A DNA stretch of 64,000 nt from Aphanomyces cochlioides (GCA_019828595.1 JAHQRK010000006.1:2666001-2730000), one strand, 5' to 3'. Counted from the first letter of the stretch, positions 43,138-54,111 are shown. Numbers and translations: made by a program. Notes: generated from the letters alone by a model not told the origin.

Positions 43138-43640
43138 GTCGCAGTGTGTCCGCTTGAGAGTACTGATCTGGGATGTCTCGGGCCCTTTGCGTCTCAATGG
43201 ATGGCGAAGTCAATGTCAATCGCGGTTTGGTGCTTAGTCTCTGTGTAGGACGAGGTCGACTGCTGGATGAGCTGGACGTCGATTGTTTCTTGTCTGGCAT
43301 TGGAGATTTTGCGACCGCAGAGGAACGAATATTAAGGTATTCTTCCACGACCGAACGGAGGCGATGAAGTCGTCACTCTGTTGCCCCTCTGCCCCGCAAG
43401 TTACACTAAACTTCAGTGTTGACATTTCAAAAGTGTAAATTATGATGTTTAAATACCTCGAGCATAATGGCTTTGGAATTGACAATATTTCTCGCAAGCT
43501 GATGACCGATCCATCGCAAGCTGAGCGCGCGGGCCTTCGACCCGATAATTGAAAGCATTAGAATTTTCAATCCTCCACAAGTGGCGATGTAGAGGAGCCA
43601 AGAACTGCAGAGCAGAATCTCCGGGCTCAAACTTTGAAGG
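43138..43640. other. 503-bp spacer of the palindrome with gene debris
   Basis: Minus-strand pieces look coding ('KFEPGDSALQFLAPLHRHLW', 'EEYLNIRSSAVAKSPMPDKKQSTSSSSSSRP') but need a frame change between them. The second piece runs into the left arm. This is probably the remnant of a Ser-rich gene in which the inversion breakpoint fell. Confidence 0.5.
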
Positions 43641-44775
43641 AAGTTGCTGATTGTAAGAGCACAAGTTCTTCACTGATAACCTTCAATATCGAGGCGATGC
43701 GGTCGAGAGATATCTCCAGGATTGTTGCGTGCTAATTTCTGTGGTCATGCCACCACGACAGCGTCTGTGCAGGCCAAACAATGATGGAATGAGGCTCGTT
43801 GGATGTAAATTTCAAGCTCTTATTAATCGAGGCCAACTATTGCATTCACCGCTAGCTTAGGTTGACCGAACCATCCATGAAGATGCCACCCCCCCGTGCG
43901 CGGCCCAGCATGGTGGAGTGGAACCAGATCAAAGACATGAAAGCATCCCTTCTTCGTCAGTTGTGTTGTATTGTCGTGCTCGCAACGACCCGAGACATCG
44001 GGCGTGTGTTGTAAACATGATTTCGCCGGCACTGCCAGGCCGGCAAAGTTAAATTTGCCGTCATGGTCGTCTACTTCTTCCGCACTGCGTGGAATTTCGG
44101 GGTGTCCACCGCAACAAGTTGTCCCTCAACAGACTGGCCCTCGCCGACACGCATGTGTGGAGGGGGCGTGCTGGGTTGCTGGATGTAGGCTTGACCAGTC
44201 ACATGAACGAAGCCGCCGTCGTATCCAACATCGAGCTTGCACGGTGTCACTCCTTGGGGTGCGTCGCGAAGCTGTGTCTATACGATGCATGACTGACCTC
44301 ATGGATAGGCTGAACGGCGTGATCCAGCTCATTCTGTCCCAGAAGTGGACGGTCGTGGTGGCGTCCAACATGGTTCATTACAACAGCGACAAGATGCACG
44401 CATTGCAACCTTATGAAGTGCATTCTCGAATCGCTTACTGGGACGATTCGTGGCAATACTTTACGCATCGCTTTGTGTGTCCCGACACGGGAAAGTTGTT
44501 GGTGGAAGGTGAGCTCTCCTTCTCGTCTCTGTTATATCGAGTGTGTAGCTGTGAGTCGAACCATGATCAAGGATCGCAATCGCCAGACGGTTCCGTTTGA
44601 GAGAGTGCTGGAGCTCCTGAGTGTAGAGCGTGAACGTCCGACTGAAATGCCACCAGTGATCCAAGGCTTTTTGACTTGGGATGCCGCAACGAAGATCAAC
44701 ATGGAAAGAGTGCAGCCTCAACCCGAGTATGTGAGAAAGGAGCTGGTGACCACCACGGCTTAATTTTGAAACAAT
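43641..44775. repeat. Right arm of the 1135-bp inverted repeat
   Basis: Inverse of 42003-43137 with equal length and essentially no divergence. The inner border is ...AAGTTGCTGATTG and the outer border ...GAAACAAT. Confidence 0.93.
44065..44763 (+). pseudogene. THEM6-like thioesterase copy 6 (palindrome, right arm), frameshifted
   Basis: Mirror of copy 5 with the same exon-1 deletion, the same introns (GTGCGT...ATAG and GTGAGC...GTAG) and the same ending. Translation from the conserved ATG leaves the hot-dog frame after 'WNFGVSTATSCP', so a normal product is unlikely unless translation initiates internally. Confidence 0.78.
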
Positions 44776-45430
44776 CCAGTGTCTTTAAGTTGCGTGGCTT
44801 CAAATTAAGTGGTTGGCATCGGCTGTCCTCGTCTTTCTACATATCATGACTCCTTCTACGGGCAACAACAGGATATGTACAATTGTATTGCACGCTGCTG
44901 ATGCTACCTCTGTCTTGCACGTTTGGCCAAGCCATGACAGCAGTACCGTGATTGCAAACAATTCAGAGATATGGAGAGCTGTCAAATATTACAATGAAAA
45001 TATTAAATGGGACTCATCCAATCAAATTTTATTACTGATTTAATGAGACAAATGAAGGATTTCAATTGGATAAAACTTATTTAAAGTAGCTGCATTCATG
45101 AAGCTTGTCACCCTTTGCCTGCAACTTGATCTGTCAACAGTTGGAAGAGGCTTGTAACATGGTGGAAAGGAAGACCGAGCTAATATTGCTACCCACGACA
45201 AGAGTCTACTGGATCCAGAGGGACTCTCTACGTGGAAAAATGCTCACATTAAAATATCGGAGGAGGTCGTCGATTGATGAGGCAGAGTAGATTGCTTGAG
45301 GTCAAACTCTAGCAAAGTCCAGAAGCATTAATGCTGCTATTAGCGAATAATGTTTATGCAGAGACTCACACAAACAGCAAAAGAGTGAGCATTTGGAGTT
45401 ATATTAGCCCGGCTATTACGATGACAACTG
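44776..45430. other. Intergenic, no gene recognised
   Basis: Short frames only, AT-rich. Confidence 0.45.
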
Positions 45431-45548
45431 ATTATTTCCGCCTGGAAAAGGACTCTGGCACAAGCAAGCACTCACAAAGGGGAGATGAGTTGGTGGCACC
45501 AGCGGATAGCCCATTCTTTAAAGTTTTGTGTCGCTCGAGGAAAGGGTC

Positions 45549-46400
45549 GAAATGAAGATTCATATATTTATACGCAATAGACAAATTATACTTGTGCGAG
45601 ATTTCGACAGGCAATTCCGACAGAGGCGAAGGTTGGAGTTCCTTGCCACGCCACGATTCCATGCGAATGCGCGTTTGGTTGTCGAGCTCCAAGTATGCCT
45701 TGACATTCTCTGACATTTCGCCTGGGTGCTCGCGGGTGACGTCCATGAGCTCCAATTATTGTGGCATGTGGATATTTTCCCTTTTCGAGTTGCGCAAGAT
45801 GGTGCGAGTCATGCCTACAACCAGATTCGACGTCATTTCTGCAACTACAACTTTAGATTTCCATACCTTTGGCCAATATTTTGCCTGTCTCAGGACAGAT
45901 AAATGTGTGGTCAAAGAACCACCACGCGCCTTCCTTTTCTCAGTAGGTGACGTACGTGTGAATCTCATAGGCTTTGCCGAGTGGAATCTCTTCCAGCATG
46001 TTCATCGTGTTGAATCCAGCAACCCAGCCCCACTTCTTAGAAATGGCTTGTTGGAGTCCACTTCCCAGACTACATTTTCTTGAGAGATCGCTGTAATTCA
46101 CAATACGTACATGCCCATGGCCCATCGAGCGTTCTCCATGTTGTACGTCGCAGCGGTTTGATCCATAACGCCGTTCAAGCCAATGTCAAAGGGACCACAG
46201 CGACCTTTCCACACATGAGGGCGAATAAACCCAATGCCGTTCAACGCTTGGTGCTTGTGAGGATGGATAGCTTGCTAGGCGGCCGCCACACCAACATTGT
46301 AGAGCGTTCTTACCACCATTTTGCGTCTTGTGAACTGGAGATGCACCTGCTCGACCAGCTGCGGTTTGCAAAGATTGTACGAAAAGGCGATGCGTCAACT
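45549..46400 (-). pseudogene. THEM6-like thioesterase pseudogene, copy 7
   Basis: Recognisable blocks in order: 'HVWKGRCGPFDIGLNGVMDQTAATYNMENARWAMG', 'ISKKWGWVAGFNTMNMLEEIPLGKAYEIHTYVTY', 'GAWWFFDHTFICPETGKILAKG', 'GMTRTILRNSKRENIHMPQ', 'LELMDVTREHPGEMSENVKAYLEL'. TGA replaces the Trp codon after YVTY (paralogues YWDD) and TAA follows HMPQ. Exon 1 is spread over shifted frames. It is the most diverged member and clearly inactive. The C-terminal frame is unusually extended, past 'RKELQPSPLSEL' to 'HFDPFLERHKTLKNG'. Confidence 0.72.
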
Positions 46401-47171
46401 GGCAAACTACGTCCACCAACACGTCTAGCCGATACGATTCGCCGCTGCTTTAAACTCGCAATATCGAGATCGTCGCGTCTCGCAGTTTAGTGCAAATGCA
46501 TGACGAATTGCTACAACCCACCACCTTGGCTCGCAATCCCCAACACAAGTGCCACATCCCGACATTCCTACACATTTTTCGCTACAGTGTACGAAAGACG
46601 GAAGACATGTCGGGGCGCTCTCTTCGCGCTGAATATGCTCTTTCCTTCGCCTATCTGTTATCTTACGTGCTTAGCCTAAAGCTTGGGATTCAAATTGAGT
46701 TTGCGTTCCATCAACTGACTTCCAAGGAGTAAAAATAACATATTTCCCAAATTATTCATGCGTACGAGCCGCCCCGCGGCAGGGAATTTCAAGTCTTGAC
46801 GGACAAATGTACTGAGCTTTTTGAGCTGATATGCATCGCTAGCTCGTCGGTTCGACTGTCTCGAACCTCTTCCATGGGATGCAACACTCAATGGAATGAA
46901 TCTGGTCGGTTGTCAAACTTACACTGTAATCTTTTCCAGTGCTGTAGGGACTTTCCTCGAGAATTCCAAGTAAACCAACGAACGCCGACGGCATTCTACG
47001 TCGGATGAGTTTTTCCTGCATGTAAATACGTGTATGTGCCTCTCGTCGAAGGTTCACAGCCTGTCGCGTCTGGAGCGTGGAGCAGCAGTCGTGTCGTCGT
47101 GAATTGCAGCCGTAAACATGATGTGTCGTGATCGTGGAGATAGAATTTGTTAGCTTATACAAGAATATGAA
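46401..47171. other. Intergenic, no gene recognised
   Basis: A plus frame of 80 codons (46490-46732) is hydrophobic at its end but has no family signature. Confidence 0.4.
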
Positions 47172-47919
47172 TTACGCCGAGTCATGCTTGGGCAAGTTCA
47201 CGCTTCGCAACCAAGCTAGCGTCGTGTGGTCAATGTGTTCTTCGGGTTTCCACTCAGCGACGGACGCTTTGGTCGCGGCGTCCCATTCGAGGAACGCAGT
47301 CACAATGTCTGGCGTTTCCTTGATTTGAGGCGGCGCCAAGCCCATTTCATCACAAACTTCTTCGAAGCTGATCGTCTTGCGATTAGAATCCTTGACCATG
47401 CTTCGCGTTAAACCTTCACAAGTGATTCAGGATAAAATACCATGTGAGTTGGTGGAGGTCTACCTTCGGCGTACAATTTGCCAGTCTTGGGACAGACGAA
47501 TCGATGGCAAAAGAAGAACCACGTATTGTCGTAGTGTACAATCTCCGAGTGGATCTCATAGTTCTTGAAAGGAGCAACGGCATGTCGGTAGCGAATGCTC
47601 TGGGAGCCGACCAGGAAACCCCATTTCTTGCTGAGCATAACGCCCATCAAACCGCTCAACCTGTATACACAGATATTGTTAGATCCGATTCCAATTCGAG
47701 AGAGAGATAGACATACCCAGAGAGATGCCATCGAGCCAATTCCATATTGTACAAATACGCGGCGTTGTTGAGATGCGCATTGAGATCGACGTCGAGGAAG
47801 CCAACGTGGGTCTTCCAAACGTGCGGCTTGTTGATGCCAACGCCGGCGAATTTGGCCTTGTTGGGCGACATGGCCCGGGTCACCATGGAGGATGTGATGT
47901 TCCAAGCCGCACGTGCCAT
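47172..47919 (-). CDS. THEM6-like hot-dog thioesterase, copy 8 (intact)
   Basis: Start MARAAWNITSSMVTRAM (ATG 47919; the longer frame begins with a non-ATG codon). Exon 1 holds 'THVGFLDVDLNAHLNNAAYLYNMELARWHLSG', the best match in the cluster to the THEM6 helix HxNNxxYLxxxxxAR. Exon 2 has 'LVGSQSIRYRHAVAPFKNYEIHSEIVHYDNTWFFFCHRFVCPKTGKLYAEG' and exon 3 'GLTRSMVKDSNRKTISFEEVCDEMGLAPPQIKETPDIV..HDSA'. Introns are GTATGT...ACAG and GTAGAC...GAAG. No stop or shift seen. It is diverged from the copy at 32.3 kb, so the two may have different acyl specificities. Confidence 0.87.
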
Positions 47920-49636
47920 GTTAAACGTGTCCAATCAAGAGGAAAATGCAAGATGAACGCTGTGCTCGGTCGATTTGCACGCCAAAACCCGATCCAAGCC
48001 GAGGTTGACGTCAACGGGCCAGCAACGGATCGATTCGTCCAATCAAACTTCGAAGAAATCAATAATTGGCTAAAAATAAAACAAATTCTGCCAGGATCGT
48101 GAAACCGTCTTTTTAAGGGATTGTTTGGGTCGTGTCAACGTGAGACACATAAGTTGGGCAGGATCAAGGCACGTTGAGTCTATACCTTAGTCTTACCGTG
48201 GCTGGGACTGCGATTCCAGCTCAATCCATTCGAAACGAAGTATCATATTCACTGATTATCCTGTTGAAATATTCCACAATTATTGAAAATGGGTGCACCC
48301 AGAGAGCGACCGTTGAAGTCGTCGCTTCGGCAAGTCTTTTGTCTTTGATGCTGCTTCAGGTATGATTTTAGCTTCCTATGCGCATGACTTGCTCTGTGTA
48401 TTCTTGGAGTTGAATAACAATCAAGCTATGGGCTTTGACAATCCAGTCTTCGTTCCTTGGACTATGAGGTAAGTGTAAGGTAACTTTTGATAACCATTAT
48501 TCGCAAGAAATTCATTTATAAGGCATAAAATTGATTCAAAGGTAAAGAAAAAGGTATAAAAAGAAACTGGTTATTCACTCTCGGATTCATGCTCGCATGA
48601 AGGCTATCGAATGTGTTCAACTTGGGATAATTAGACAGTATTTTTACTCTTCAGTTAACAAGGGCATGTTAAATATCTGCTCGATTGTTCCCCTCACACT
48701 CCATCTCTATTAAAGTTCTCGTTCACTTCTAACAGCTATACTTCAAATCGGCCCATAAACACCAGCACTCAAAATTGCATTTTGAAGACAGATATTGTCA
48801 ATTTCACACTAATTCGGACTATCCAGTCGATTTGCCTTTAAATGTCTTTTTCTCTTTATATGTATCTTTTGTGCTCGTGGTTCCATCAGCCATGCTGAGG
48901 ACCCGCTGATTTTACACAAGCATAGTTGTTACGAGTTTTGACGATGTTAAATCAGGTACACAATTGAGGGCAAAAATAAAGTTCTTTGATTGGCTGAAAA
49001 TAAAGAATAGCTCAATCTGATTGGCTAGTCGATTCTCAAATCGATTTGGCAAATCGAAAAGCGTTCATCGTATATGATTTCTTCCCCGACCAGGCCCTGA
49101 CCAGGCCCTAAGGGCCTGGTCGGGGAAGAAATCCATCCCTGCCAGGCAGGAGCTTTATCCGGAATTTTTTGGAATTTTTTTTGAAAAATATCAAAAAGTA
49201 TTTTTTCGATTTTCTTGAAAATGTGTCTGAAGCAGGAACAGACTTTTTGAGGCAGAGATGGATCATCTCTGCCTGGAAAAAGGCGTTCCTGCCAGAGTTT
49301 ATCCGAAAAGCATGAACGACCCCATTATCCGGAAATTATTGGAATTGACCAATCAAAAGCCTGAATCCGTCCCTGAAGCATGGATGGAATGTTCGCTTTT
49401 TTCAACAGATGACGCATTTTGTTTACGAGGATAGCAAGTACTGGTAGTAATCGAGAGAGTAAATTGCGCAATCAACTGCGAAACACTCACAACTTTTGAC
49501 GGCTCAAGCTTCGCAATGCAAAGATCATGAATAGCTGCACTCATATAACATGAGGGCATTGAGGGGCTATGTATAGACTTGACAGCGGGCGAATTCAAAC
49601 AGAAAATGTTTCAATATTATGGTAGTTCCTTATCGC
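47920..49636. other. Long AT-rich intergenic region
   Basis: No gene seen. It contains a 58-bp hairpin at 49076-49133 and a second inverted repeat AGGCAGAGATG-GAT-CATCTCTGCCT at 49250-49274, plus TTATCCGGAA motifs near 49153 and 49326. Confidence 0.5.
49076..49133. repeat. Perfect 23-bp-arm hairpin
   Basis: GATTTCTTCCCCGACCAGG(CCCT) at 49076-49098 and its exact inverse at 49111-49133, separated by 12 bases that repeat part of the arm (GACCAGGCCCTA). Confidence 0.9.
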
Positions 49637-50653
49637 TCAAGCTGCTAATGTGCTGGCAGAGCGAACTGCTTTGGCGTACTTTTGAAGCCCTTGGACGAGG
49701 GCTTTGTCGTTGTAAAACAGTTGCAGTTCTTGGTTTCCTTCGTGCCAGTGGCCAAAGCCTTCAATGACAAGGAGCTGGCCATCGCCCAGGCATTTGTCAA
49801 ACCGTCCAGTAAAGTACCCGTGGGCTTTCCAGCGGAAGGAGATGGTCGGCCCCGGCGTGTACACATCAAGCACCTTCCATAGCCATCCAAATGGACTTGC
49901 TGCAAACATGATGTTGTGGTGAGGCAAGGCGGTCACAGCACGTCCATTTACAAACCAGTCGCCAGGAGATGTATCGCTTGTCGTCCACGCTTCGAGTGTT
50001 TGCTCGAGCTGAAGCTCAAGGGGGGATTTCGTTTTGTCGTCTGTTGCATGCACTGACGCATCGAGAAAGATACCAAGGTACTTCCCTCCGGCATCTTCGA
50101 CAAACGGGTTTGTTCGAGGCGAAGGCTTTCCCTCAGTGCTGTGGCTAGAAGCACTCGCGGATCGTAGATGGACATCCGCCTTCTGCATGTGAGAAGTCCA
50201 TGCGCTGTAGCTTTTAGCATTTTGGAGGGCAAACAAGACGGATGGTCCAGAAGGCACATGGACTTCAAGCACAAATGGGATCTTGGTGGGCTTGTGGAAT
50301 TTGTGGCAGTAGACTAGATCCAACGATATGCTCGACAAGAGCGCGCCATTGATCGTGTCCTCTGTCTTGTACACATGAAGAAGAACAGTGTTCGTAGCCG
50401 AGTGGAGCTTGAGGACGCAGAACCTCGGCACCCAAACGGAGAACAGTAACGAAGGCACGCGTTGTTGGAGCCAGCCCATGTGGAGCACCTTGGATGTTTT
50501 GCCCATCTCGTTTGGTGCTTCGGAAAAAGTGAGGCGTTCGGAGGTGCGGATTGAGCTGCGTTCAGAGTACCGTTCGTTCATCGATGCGTCCTGGTCGAAA
50601 GCTCGCGAACCGTCGCGTCGATCGTTACCCCACGTACAGTTCAGGCTGCCCAT
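49637..50653 (-). CDS. PH domain + NTF2/SnoaL-like ('pathogen-related protein' type) domain
   Basis: The frame ends at 49637; the first ATG is at 50653 (MGSLNCTW), though it stays open upstream to about 50805, so a 5' exon is possible. The PH domain is 'MGWLQQRVPSLLFSVWVPRFCVLKLHSATNTVLLHVYK' to 'SYSAWTSHMQKAD'. The C-terminal ~110 residues, 'WFVNGRAVTALPHHNIMFAASP', 'GWLWKVLDVYTPGPTISFRWKAHGYFTGRF', 'GDGQLLVIEGFGHW', 'ELQLFYND', follow the plant/fungal pathogen-related protein family, an NTF2-like fold known to me without a settled enzymatic role. The combination suggests a membrane-recruited small-ligand-binding protein. It lies divergent from UXT with about 420 bp between starts. Confidence 0.78.
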   Translation of the reverse strand: MGSLNCTWGNDRRDGSRAFDQDASMNERYSERSSIRTSERLTFSEAPNEMGKTSKVLHMGWLQQRVPSLLFSVWVPRFCVLKLHSATNTVLLHVYKTEDTINGALLSSISLDLVYCHKFHKPTKIPFVLEVHVPSGPSVLFALQNAKSYSAWTSHMQKADVHLRSASASSHSTEGKPSPRTNPFVEDAGGKYLGIFLDASVHATDDKTKSPLELQLEQTLEAWTTSDTSPGDWFVNGRAVTALPHHNIMFAASPFGWLWKVLDVYTPGPTISFRWKAHGYFTGRFDKCLGDGQLLVIEGFGHWHEGNQELQLFYNDKALVQGLQKYAKAVRSASTLAA

Positions 50654-51076
50654 ATCAGCTATTTGTAGACAGCCACTCGTTTCTCTTAGAACGCTTTCAC
50701 GATCGAAAGCCTCGACGATCGTCCGATACAGCTCAAGTGCGCCGTTGCGGCCGAACAACCGAGCGCCACTACGATCCCAACCAAAACGACCTGGCTTGGA
50801 TCTGTCACAACAAAATTCCGAGTCCGTTTCGGCTCAATCAACGTCGTTGGCTCCGTTGAATCTGCGCAATAATGTCAAAAGCAAGATCGTAGGGACCTTC
50901 AAGAGCTAGTGGCATTGCTAGAAAGGCAAGGTGGTTGCTATTTTCACACTCGTGAAATGTCATGTTGTCGGCTGATTATTGGCATTTTGACCACCTGTTT
51001 AGGGATTTTGGACAGTTGAGTTAGTAAAACCAAGTGAAAACTATTTGACTGACACGATTGGCACAGGACGTACAGG

Positions 51077-51517
51077 ATGCAAGCCGAGCTTGAGAAGTAC
51101 GCGCAGTTTGTGGAAACCACGCTCCGGCCGCAGCTCACAGACGCCTTAGCCCGCCGCGATGCATTGATCGAACAGATCCAAGAGTATGAGAACTTGGTCG
51201 AGATGGTCCAGGACAAAATTGCGCAGGATGCCAAGGACAAGGCGTGGAAGCTCCAGGCAGATTTAGGCAAGCAATGCTTTGTCAAAGTCAAAGTGCCGCC
51301 ACAAACGCAAGTCGTCGTGCATATTGGGTTGCAAGTCTACGTGGAAATGAAAGCTGACGAAGTTCCCAAGTTTGTCAAGACGCGAGTCCAAGTGCTCCAA
51401 GCTCAACGAGAAAAACACCAAACTAAAGCCAGAGAAATCGCCTCCCACATCCAACAGGTTTTGGATTCCATCGAGCAGCTCGCAAAGCTCCAACAGCTTG
51501 AACAATCAACAAATTGA
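51077..51517 (+). CDS. UXT: UXT homologue (prefoldin-alpha-like subunit)
   Basis: 146 residues, single exon. A long N-terminal helix ('YAQFVETTLRPQLTDALARRDALIEQIQEYENLVEMVQDKI') is followed by the two beta-hairpins of a prefoldin-alpha subunit ('LQADLGKQCFVKVKVP', 'VVVHIGLQVYVEMKADEVPKFV') and a C-terminal helix. The spelling 'DLGxxxFV..VP....V.VxxGxxxxxExxxxEAxxFI' is that of UXT, a subunit of the R2TP/prefoldin-like co-chaperone complex that helps assemble RNA polymerases and PIKK kinases. Length equals animal UXT (about 157). The start ATG 51077 has a short 5' region shared with the divergent PH gene. Confidence 0.92.
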   Translation: MQAELEKYAQFVETTLRPQLTDALARRDALIEQIQEYENLVEMVQDKIAQDAKDKAWKLQADLGKQCFVKVKVPPQTQVVVHIGLQVYVEMKADEVPKFVKTRVQVLQAQREKHQTKAREIASHIQQVLDSIEQLAKLQQLEQSTN

Positions 51518-51806
51518 AAGAATATACGTATTAGCATGACATCACCACTCCTCGCACTCCAACGCACTGTGAGTTGTGACTTTGGAGTCACTTTGAGCCC
51601 CAGGGAGGACTAAATCACCGTATGACGAGCTCTAAAAGGCTCCAAGTCCCAAGGATGCTGCCTACTCATGCTCTGAGTAGCAAGACTAGAGCAAATTGTC
51701 AAAGTCCAGGGCTGCTGTACCGGTAGTCAAAACTTTTCCGAGGATGAGCTCCCAATCATTATTACGATTAAGAAATGTATTAGCGAGTGCCATTAAGCTA
51801 TCGAGA

Positions 51807-52573
51807 TCATGGAATGTAAGCATCGCTGTCGAGAAGGGAGAGTAGACCAACTTGCTGGGGCTTCCAGCGTATTTTTCTTGAGTCCATTGACTCGATCTTG
51901 GCTTGTCGTTGTGCATGAAGCGTGCCAACCAGCCAAAATGTTCGTTCGCCTCAGTTACCGACTTGCTCACGACCGGGATATTGAGCCTTTTTCCAACCAC
52001 TTCGGCGATTTCACGGAGGAGCACACCTTCTTCAGCGACTGCGTGGGCTGGACCATCTTCCGTAGCATTGTCAACCACAAGGCGGAACAAAACAGCAGCA
52101 TCCAACTGATGGACTGCAGGCCAGAGGTATTCACCGTCGCTAATATATGCTGATTCTTGCTTCTGACGTGCAATGGAGATCAGCAACGAGGTAAATCCAG
52201 CGTGGTCTTCGCGGCCGTAAACGAGCGGCAAGCGGACAACAACCACACGCACCCCTTTCGCGGCCACGTCAGCACCAGCGACTTCAGTCTCACTGCGGGG
52301 GTGGGCACCAGCTTGGACAGGGACAAGTTCATCTGGCGTGCTGTCACTACTTGGCTCGACAACAAAGAGTCCTGATGTGATGACTATGAAACCCTTCGAT
52401 TGTACCAAACCTTCCCCCATCGCTCGAATAACACGACCATCAGCCTTGCAATTTTCAACAAAGTTTGAAGTCTGTGAGCGAGCCAGGCCCGTCACCTCGT
52501 GCCCAGCTTGGAGAAGCTCTTGAACGACCACCGATCCGAAAAATCCAGTGGCACCAGTTACAAAGATCTTCAT
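51807..52573 (-). pseudogene. Atypical SDR (NAD-epimerase-like) with internal deletion and frameshift
   Basis: N-terminus 'MKIFVTGATGFFGSVVVQELLQAGHEVTGLARS' gives the Rossmann GxxGFFG motif. The sequence then jumps to 'NFVENCKADGRVIRAMGEGL', lacking about 45 residues (strands beta2-beta4, the usual 'G.DLxD...AxxGxDxVxHxA' part). Later parts are normal: 'RLPLVYGREDHAGF', 'WPAVHQLDAAVLFRLVVD', 'NEHFGWLARFMHNDKP'. After 'SSQWTQEK' the conserved end 'RWKPQQVGLLSLLDSDAYIP' continues in another frame and stops at 51807; adding one A to the run at about 51873 would restore it. Without this shift the frame runs on to 51686. The cofactor site is incomplete, so it is probably inactive. Confidence 0.78.
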
Positions 52574-52869
52574 ATTGGAGTAGATTTCAAAAATTTGTCC
52601 AATGAGATAACCATGTTTCGTATTAAAGACACAGATCTCTCTCTGATATGCTGTTTTATCGAAACATTAAGCTTTCAAGCATAAACACAAAAATTCCTCA
52701 TGTGCAGATAAACACCTGATCACCTCAGACATTCAGTTACTTTCGTCGTTTCTGCTTTTTGACAAATAGATGATTGGCGGAATATTCGATGGTTGTCGCT
52801 TTCTGACGGATTTGGTGGCCACGAAAAGAGTAGCTAGCCCTCTTAATCACTTTTCATCTTTGCTTATGT

Positions 52870-54008
52870 CCCAAACAACAGCTCCATCCGCTCGCACCGT
52901 CATCGAGAGGTTGATCTCTGCCTCCAACCAAGAAACAAACAATTTGCGTCGATCCAACGCCATATATCGCAATCATGCTAATGAGATAGAGGACTCCGAA
53001 TACCATCCATCTACGACACACCTGTCATCGATTCGTTCGTGTCTGAGGGCCAGTCTCAGGCCATGATGACCATGACAAACTTCACCATATCAGAGTTCAA
53101 TGCACTGTGGGCTCTCTGTGAGGCCGATATTAACAATGAGTGGTATGATGGTCGAGGAAGGCGAAATAACACACGTGCTAAGGACGCATTTTTTATGCTC
53201 CTCACCGTCATGAAGCATTACAGTACGTGGGAAAAGCATGCCCTCGACTTCCACATGAAGACACCGACGTTTAAGAAGCTCGTTATGCGCATACTTGGCC
53301 TAGCCGAACCAATCCTTTCTTGTCTTCTTCTGCAGCCTGCCTCCATGACCAAGCAACGGCAAGAAAACCATCTTTTTGGCGCCCATCCAGAAGCTCTGTA
53401 CTGTACCGATGTGCAATTCCAGCCGGCAAACCGCCCAACCGGAAGCTTCGTTGACGCCAAGCGATATTTCTCACAAGATGCAGTTGTCGAAGACCCCTGA
53501 CAAAAAGCGACTTGTTGATCACTGCGTGGGTTCCACTATGTACCCAGATCACTGGGCCGTTCTCATGGATAAAGGCTATGAGGGTATGGATGAAGTGGTA
53601 CGCAGTATACGACCAAAGAAGAAGCCAAGAAACAATGTGCTCTCGTTACAAGATCTTGAGAGAAACAGTCGAGTCTCCTCGGACCGTGTTTTCGTCGAGA
53701 ACATGTTTGGAAGAACTTGTATGCTATGGTGCATCTCGTTTGCGACGTTCAAGTGGTCCGAGGTGAAGTATGACGTTGTTCAACGGTTGTCGTTCGCTCT
53801 CACGAATTACCATACCAGCATGCTCTCTTTGCAAGCGGAAGACCAAGAATTTTATGGGCAAGTGTTGGCCAGGTACCAGTCAATGGCAGCCGAGCAGATT
53901 GAGCGTGTCCAAACTCGTCGTTTCAACTACGCTCGAAATCGTCGTGCACGCATCGAGTATGATCGTGCTGCTTATGGCCTCACGAACGAAGAATCTCAAG
54001 AGTTTTGA
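52870..54008 (+). mobile_element. PIF/Harbinger-type DDE transposase, frameshifted
   Basis: Three frames make one protein: 52870-53000 ('VIERLISASNQETNNLRRSN'), 53000-53470 ('MTNFTISEFNALWALCEADINNEWYDGRGRRNN..DAFFMLLTVMKHY', 'LYCTDVQFQPANRPTGSFVDAKRYFS') and 53470-54008 ('HKMQLSKTPDKKRLVDHC', 'WAVLMDKGYEGMDEVVRSIRPKKKP', 'DRVFVENMFGRTCMLW'). The Asp in CTDVQF, Asp in LMDKGYEG and Glu in VENMFGR form the DDE set of HARBI1-like enzymes. There is a one-base shift at 'RYFS|HKMQ' and another near 53000, so it is inactive as read. A MITE of the matching superfamily sits at 38042. Confidence 0.82.
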
Positions 54009-54111
54009 GTTTTTCTGTGTCGCAATGGATACGTTTTCAATTTGTATAGTTCATGTAATCTTTCATATAATGCATAATTTTTTCCTATATTTTTTCGAAA
54101 ATTTTGGGAAA

